Assembly: GCA_027486725.1 (NCBI GenBank)
Contig: JAIXOP010000003.1
Location: 98,574-162,573 of the forward strand
DNA length: 64,000 nt
DNA from: Burkholderiales bacterium
GTDB taxonomy: Bacteria > Pseudomonadota > Gammaproteobacteria > Burkholderiales > Burkholderiaceae_A
Direction: 5' to 3'
The position numbers and the translations under genes were made by a program. Of the stretch, positions 60,102 through 64,000 are shown piece after piece (position 1 is the stretch's first letter; each line of letters begins with the position of its first letter). The notes under the pieces were generated by a model. The model made no database searches, was not told where the DNA came from, and saw nothing but the letters and a program-made list of their open reading frames with translations.

Positions 60102-60254
60102 ATGGCGGCAAGCTCAGGATTTCGCGGCAACAAGGCCAGCCTGCCAAGCAAGACCTGCGAGGGCTGCCGCCGCCCCATGGTCTGGCGCAAGTCCTGGGCC
60201 AAGAACTGGGATGCGGTGAAGTACTGCTCTGAGCGCTGCCGGCGCCAGGCCTAG
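60102..60254 (+). CDS. DUF2256 zinc-binding mini-protein
   Basis: The 50-residue protein, about NKASLPSKTCEGC...WRKSW...WDAVKYCSERCRR, has four cysteines in two CxxC-like pairs (CEGC and CSERC), suggesting a zinc ribbon. DUF2256 genes typically adjoin genes for FeS-type cryptochrome/photolyases. It starts 4 bases after the MerR stop and 19 bases before phr. Function unknown. Confidence 0.88.
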   Translation: MAASSGFRGNKASLPSKTCEGCRRPMVWRKSWAKNWDAVKYCSERCRRQA

Positions 60255-60273
60255 CCTGCAGGCCAGCCCCGAC

Positions 60274-61827
60274 ATGAGCCACTCTGCAGACGCCACCGAC
60301 TTGGTGCTGGTGCTGGGAGACCAGCTCTTCCCCCGCCATCCCCTCGCGGACCTGCCCCATGCGCAATTTCTTGTGGTCGAGGCCCCGGGGGAGTGTCGGC
60401 ATGTCTGGTCGCACAAGGCACGCATCGCCCTGTTTCTCATGGCCATGCGCCGCACCGTGCGCCGCTACCGCAGCCAGGGGCTGGCGGTGGAGCACATTGC
60501 CCTCGACGATCCGGCCATGGCGGAGATCCCCGACCTTGCGGATCGGCTCGCCGCCTGGCTGGGAGATCGCCGGCCAAGGCTGCACCTCATTCAGCCCGGC
60601 GACCTGAGGCTCGAGTCGGCGTTGCGTGCGATGGCATCGCGCCTTCACTTGGAACTCGTGGTCCACGAGGACCCCCATTTTTTATGCAGCGTTTCGGACT
60701 TCCGGTCCTGGGCCCAGGGTCGCAAGCAGATGCGCCTGGAGCATTTCTATCGCGAGATGCGGCGCCGGCATCGGGTGCTGCTCGAGGCCGACGGCAGCCC
60801 CAGCGGCGGCGAGTGGAATTACGACGCGGACAACCGCAAGGCATTCCCCAAGGGTGGGCCAGACCCTCGGCCCGAAGCCCCACCGGCGGTGGCGCTCGAT
60901 GACGACGACCGGGCGGTGCTCGCCCTGGTCGAGCGCACCTTCCCCGACCACCCCGGGCGGCTGGAGCCATTCATCTGGCCGGTCGATCCTCAGCAGGCCC
61001 AGACGGTCCTGCAGGATTTCCTGCGGCATCGACTCCCCCGCTTTGGGCCGACCCAGGATGCGATGTGGACCGACGAGCCCTTTCTTTGGCATGCCCGCAT
61101 CGCCAGCAGCCTCAATCTCCACCTCCTTGACCCGCGGGAGGTGATCGCCGAGGCCGAAGAGGCCTACCAGCGCGGCGATGCCACGCTGCCCAGCGTGGAG
61201 GGATTTGTGCGGCAGGTGCTGGGCTGGCGGGAATTCATCCGCGGCTGCTACTTCAACGAAATGCCCGAGCTCAAGGAGGCCAATGGCCTATCGGCCCACC
61301 AGCCGCTGCCGAGGTGGTTCTGGACCGGTGAGACCCAGATGGCTTGCCAGCGCGCCGTGGTCCAGCAGACCCTCGACTGGGGCTACGCCCACCACATCCA
61401 ACGCCTCATGGTCACGGGTCTTTTCGCGCTCACGGCGGGCCTGCGGCCCCAGGAAGTGGCCGACTGGTTCCTGGCGGTCTATGTGGATGCCGTCGAGTGG
61501 GTGGAGCTTCCCAATGTGGCCGGCATGGCGCTCTACACCAACGATGGCCGCTTCACGAGCAAGCCCTACGCGGCCTCGGGGGCCTACATCCATCGGATGT
61601 CGAACTACTGCCAGGGCTGTGTCTACAAGCCAGACCAGAAGACGGGCAGTCGGGCCTGCCCCATGACGACCTTCTACTGGGACTTCCTCGACCGGCACGA
61701 GGCCTTGCTGGCAGCCAACCCGCGCACGGGCTTGATGGCCAAGAGCGTGCAGCGCCTGTCGGAGGAGGAGCGGGCGGCGGTGCGGGCGGCGGCCCAGGCA
61801 TTGCGGGACCGCATCGACGAGATCTAG
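60274..61827 (+). CDS. phrB: FeS-type bacterial cryptochrome/(6-4) photolyase
   Basis: Light-dependent DNA repair flavoprotein of the FeS-BCP group. The 517-residue protein opens with LVLVLGDQLFPRHPL and has GGEWNYDADNRKAFPK, QVLGWREFIRGCY and NLNLHLLDP-like FAD-site helices. The four 4Fe-4S cysteines are C358, C446, C449 and C462; the spacings 88, 3 and 13 equal those of Agrobacterium PhrB. That group uses 6,7-dimethyl-8-ribityllumazine as antenna and repairs (6-4) photoproducts. It ends the regulator operon and overlaps phaM tail-to-tail by 4 bases. Confidence 0.93.
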   Translation: MSHSADATDLVLVLGDQLFPRHPLADLPHAQFLVVEAPGECRHVWSHKARIALFLMAMRRTVRRYRSQGLAVEHIALDDPAMAEIPDLADRLAAWLGDRRPRLHLIQPGDLRLESALRAMASRLHLELVVHEDPHFLCSVSDFRSWAQGRKQMRLEHFYREMRRRHRVLLEADGSPSGGEWNYDADNRKAFPKGGPDPRPEAPPAVALDDDDRAVLALVERTFPDHPGRLEPFIWPVDPQQAQTVLQDFLRHRLPRFGPTQDAMWTDEPFLWHARIASSLNLHLLDPREVIAEAEEAYQRGDATLPSVEGFVRQVLGWREFIRGCYFNEMPELKEANGLSAHQPLPRWFWTGETQMACQRAVVQQTLDWGYAHHIQRLMVTGLFALTAGLRPQEVADWFLAVYVDAVEWVELPNVAGMALYTNDGRFTSKPYAASGAYIHRMSNYCQGCVYKPDQKTGSRACPMTTFYWDFLDRHEALLAANPRTGLMAKSVQRLSEEERAAVRAAAQALRDRIDEI

Positions 61828-62438
61828 CTCGGTCGGCGCTTGGGTGGATTGGATGGCTTGCGTGTTTGGGTGCCGCGGTCGGCGCCCGGCCCGGGCGCCG
61901 CATCTCTGGCCTCCGCACCCCCGCTCTTGGCCCCGCCGCTGTTGGCATCTGAGGCCCCATCGGCGGGTGTTGCATGGAAGGCTTGGGCAGCCGAGGCCAT
62001 CTGTGAGAACTGCTGCTGGACTGCATTCCACCAGGCCTGGCCTGCCTCCGTGGCGCGTCGAGCGCCGTCGGCCATGCCATGGGCGCTGCCTTCGCTGGGA
62101 TCGCCGCCCGAGGACTTGCCGCCCGAGGTTTCGCCGCCCAGGCCCATGCCGAAACTCTCCTGCATGGAGCGCAGCGCGGCCAGCGTGCCGTGCTGGACTT
62201 CCATGCCTTGGATGGTCGTGCGCAGCATCTGGAGGTTGAAACTAAGCCACTGCTCGACGGTCTTGAGTTCTTCGATTCGCCGGGTGAGCTCCTCGAGGTT
62301 GCTGGGCACGGCGCCCGTCTGCATCATCCGGGCAAAATCCATGGGCGGGACCCCGGCACCGCCCCCCATGCCGGGAAAACCGCCGAATGGGGGGATGCCT
62401 GCTTTGAAGAAATCGAATGGATTGGTGGATGCGCTCAC
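61824..62438 (-). CDS. phaM: PhaM-family polyhydroxyalkanoate granule regulator
   Basis: The 204-residue protein starts NPFDFFKAGIPPFGGFPGM, then has NLEELTRRIEELKTVEQWLSFNLQMLRTTIQGMEVQH, the helical core that binds PHA synthase and DNA in Ralstonia PhaM. The C-terminus is Gly/Ser/Ala-rich and ends in a basic Pro/Lys/Arg tail (PSNPPKRRPS), which fits nucleoid binding. PHA synthesis genes are not in the window. The start overlaps the divergent DUF3108 gene by up to 22 bases. Confidence 0.9.
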   Translation of the reverse strand: MSASTNPFDFFKAGIPPFGGFPGMGGGAGVPPMDFARMMQTGAVPSNLEELTRRIEELKTVEQWLSFNLQMLRTTIQGMEVQHGTLAALRSMQESFGMGLGGETSGGKSSGGDPSEGSAHGMADGARRATEAGQAWWNAVQQQFSQMASAAQAFHATPADGASDANSGGAKSGGAEARDAAPGPGADRGTQTRKPSNPPKRRPS

Positions 62439-63484
62439 GCTGGGAGTCTAAGCCCCTCGGCCTGGCCTTGCTAGTCCACGCGGGGGTGGTCGCCTGGGCG
62501 CTGGACCTTCTGCCCTGGCTGACTTCAGAGCTGCAGCCCGAGCCGCCCCCGGTGATGGCGGTGGCGCTTCTGCCGCCGCCCGAGCCCCCGCCCAGGCCAG
62601 CGCCACCGCCCCAGCCATCGCCACCGCCAGCCCCACAGCCAGCCCCAGAGCCGCCCGCCCAGGCTCCGGCCGAGGCCGTCGTTGGGCCAGAGCAGCCCGA
62701 TGCCCTTGCAGCGGAGGTCCCGCCGGCCCTGCCCCCCGGATTCCGCCCCACGGCCGGTGATATGCCGCGCTCGGGAGACATCCTCATGGAGGCCTATCTC
62801 GGTGCCTACACCCCGGGGGCGGACTCCCTGGGGCGCGGCCGCCTGCGCCTGTCCTACCCCAGTACCGACCGCTACGACATCGAGCTCAGCGCCCAGGCGC
62901 GGCGCTGGCTGCGCATGGCCTTTCGTGGGGAGATCCGGGTTCGAAGCACGGGCCGAATCGGGCCCGCAGGCCTCATTCCCGAGCTCTATGAGCAGGGCCT
63001 GGTGGGTGGAACGCCGATCGCGAGCACCTTCGACTGGACGCTTCGCCAAGCCACGCTGAAGGCCGGCGAGGCCCCGGTGCCCATGCCCGATGGTCTGCAG
63101 GATCGGCTGAGCATTGCCTTTCAATTGGGCTTGTTGGCCGAGGCCGATGCCAGCTTTCTGCGCCCGGGTCGACGGGTGGCCGTCCCGATGGCAGGCCGTG
63201 GCCGGATTCTTCCGCTGGCCTTCACAGTGACCGACCCCGAGGAGCTGGTCCTGCCCGGGGGGATCCTGGTGAGCGCCATCCGCGTGGAGAGTGACCCCTT
63301 ACAGACTGCCCGGTCGGGCGTGATTCGGCTCTGGCTTGACCCCGCGGACCGACACCTGCCGGCACGCATTCAGCTCAGCGAGCCTGGCGGTCGGGTCGTG
63401 GATTTTCTGGCGGTGCGCAACGATTTCTGGGGCGGCTCCGAGGAGAGTGTTCCCTCGAGCGCTCCTCCGGGCGCTGCCCAGTGA
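62417..63484 (+). CDS. DUF3108 protein with TonB-like proline-rich N-terminus
   Basis: The 355-residue protein has an N-terminal transmembrane or signal-anchor segment (LGLALLVHAGVVAWALDLL), a proline-rich stretch (residues about 43-85, resembling the periplasm-spanning region of TonB), and a C-terminal DUF3108 domain (AYLGAYTPGADSLGRGRLRLSY..., later VRVESDPLQ-like beta segments). It is probably periplasmic; function unknown. The ATG at 62417 or at 62429 may be used; both overlap phaM. The gene ends before the tRNA cluster. Confidence 0.82.
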   Translation: MDWWMRSRWESKPLGLALLVHAGVVAWALDLLPWLTSELQPEPPPVMAVALLPPPEPPPRPAPPPQPSPPPAPQPAPEPPAQAPAEAVVGPEQPDALAAEVPPALPPGFRPTAGDMPRSGDILMEAYLGAYTPGADSLGRGRLRLSYPSTDRYDIELSAQARRWLRMAFRGEIRVRSTGRIGPAGLIPELYEQGLVGGTPIASTFDWTLRQATLKAGEAPVPMPDGLQDRLSIAFQLGLLAEADASFLRPGRRVAVPMAGRGRILPLAFTVTDPEELVLPGGILVSAIRVESDPLQTARSGVIRLWLDPADRHLPARIQLSEPGGRVVDFLAVRNDFWGGSEESVPSSAPPGAAQ

Positions 63485-63532
63485 CCAACCCGCACCCTGC
63501 CCCGCACCCCGCCCGCACCGCCCATTCGTGGT

Positions 63533-63561
63533 TTGACACCCCAACAACTTCGATGGACAAT
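63533..63561 (+). promoter_or_regulatory. Promoter of the tRNA-Tyr/Gly/Thr cluster
   Basis: TTGACA (63533-63538) is an exact -35, and GACAAT (63556-63561) stands 17 bases further on. A GC-rich stretch follows, as in stringently controlled stable-RNA promoters. tRNA-Tyr begins 15 bases after the -10. Confidence 0.65.
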
Positions 63562-63575
63562 GCAGGGTTCTGCGG

Positions 63576-63658
63576 GGAGGGGTGCCCGAGTGGCTAAAGG
63601 GGGCAGACTGTAAATCTGTTGGCGCACGCCTACGTTGGTTCGAATCCAACCTCCTCCA
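63576..63658 (+). tRNA. tRNA-Tyr (anticodon GTA)
   Basis: Class II tRNA with a long variable arm. The acceptor is GGAGGGG/CTCCTCC (one G-T wobble), the anticodon GTA is at 63610-63612, and the T-arm is GTTGG-TTCGAAT-CCAAC. CCA is not encoded. First of three tRNAs whose order Tyr-Gly-Thr normally precedes tuf in beta- and gammaproteobacteria. Confidence 0.96.
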
Positions 63659-63788
63659 CCCCGCAACAGCAGAAGTTTTGAAGTCAAGAAGTCGAGCTGG
63701 AACAACGAGGCAGGAACAAGCAAGTTCGAGCAGCAAACACGGGCAGTTGGCAGTGTAGAAGAGCAGTGCGGAGGGGCAGTACAGCAAC

Positions 63789-63862
63789 GCGGGTGTAGCT
63801 CAATGGTAGAGCTGAAGCCTTCCAAGCTTAAGACGAGGGTTCGATTCCCTTCACCCGCTCCA
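63789..63862 (+). tRNA. tRNA-Gly (anticodon TCC)
   Basis: The acceptor is GCGGGTG/CACCCGC, the anticodon TCC is at 63821-63823, the T-arm is GAGGG-TTCGATT-CCCTT, and CCA is encoded at 63860-63862. It lies 130 bases after tRNA-Tyr; nothing else is recognisable in that spacer. Confidence 0.96.
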
Positions 63863-63904
63863 GTGCCAGCCATCCGTTGGATCAGCAGGTTTTGAGCAGT
63901 GTTT

Positions 63905-63979
<75 letters not shown>

Positions 63980-64000
63980 AGAATTCAACCCAACTAGGAG

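Overview
The window is a 64-kb piece of bacterial chromosome with high GC content and very dense coding. It most likely comes from a betaproteobacterium of the order Burkholderiales. The evidence is gene order: dnaA-dnaN-gyrB opposite rpmH-rnpA-yidD-yidC-mnmE, mnmG-rsmG-parA-parB directly before an atpIBEFHAGDC operon, dacA-dat-ybeD-lipB-lipA, a coq7/cytochrome c5/argS block, a PhaM-type granule regulator, and a tRNA-Tyr/Gly/Thr cluster of the kind that precedes tuf. The family cannot be named from the sequence. I see no insertion sequence, prophage, CRISPR array or rRNA gene, and no gene-free stretch over 300 bases. Many neighbours overlap by 1-19 bases (ATGA or TGATG junctions), so most blocks are probably translationally coupled operons.

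Layout. 1-6.1 kb: fmt (cut by the window edge) and def on the minus strand, dprA-topB on the plus strand, and a 5'-nucleotidase on the minus strand. 6.1-16.1 kb: the replication-origin region, with gyrB, dnaN and dnaA on the minus strand, DnaA-box-like sites between dnaA and dnaN, then rpmH-rnpA-yidD-yidC-mnmE on the plus strand and a short asparaginase-domain protein. 16.1-23 kb: GTP-dependent PEP carboxykinase, a MOSC protein and pdxA, two aldehyde dehydrogenases, and two parS centromere sites. 23-38 kb: mnmG-rsmG-parA-parB, the complete ATP synthase operon, hemE and priA. 38-46 kb: coq7, cytochrome c, tRNA-Arg-argS, a SPOR protein, a DsbA-like protein, rsmI/yraN, a BON lipoprotein and a TlpA-like protein. 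45-50.2 kb: a minus-strand cell-wall/lipoate run of a ferredoxin, a hydrolase, a DacA-like protein, a Dat::DUF493 fusion, lipB and lipA. 50.2-53 kb: birA-coaX and a ferritin-like protein. 53-62 kb: a cluster with the content of a light or photo-oxidative stress response. 61.8-64 kb: phaM, a DUF3108 protein and three tRNAs.

The most interesting region is 52999-61827. A MerR-family regulator carries the adenosylcobalamin-binding residues of CarH/LitR photoreceptors (W-x9-EH and E-x-H-x2-G). It is followed by a DUF2256 mini-protein and an FeS-type (6-4) photolyase. Divergent from it lies a six-gene operon: GTP cyclohydrolase FolE2, a FAD oxidoreductase, DUF1365, a cyclopropane-synthase-like methyltransferase, an MFS carrier and DUF3833. 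The shared promoter region holds two related inverted repeats around overlapping divergent promoters. This suggests B12- and light-controlled DNA repair coupled to lipid modification.

Other points of note: a DacA-family protein that has lost its SxxK, SxN and KTG catalytic motifs; a fusion of D-amino-acid transaminase with the YbeD/DUF493 domain next to it; a parS site that contains the stop codon of one gene and the start codon of the next; an rnpA gene with no canonical start codon covering its conserved N-terminus; and tRNA-Arg(CCG) 21 bases upstream of argS.
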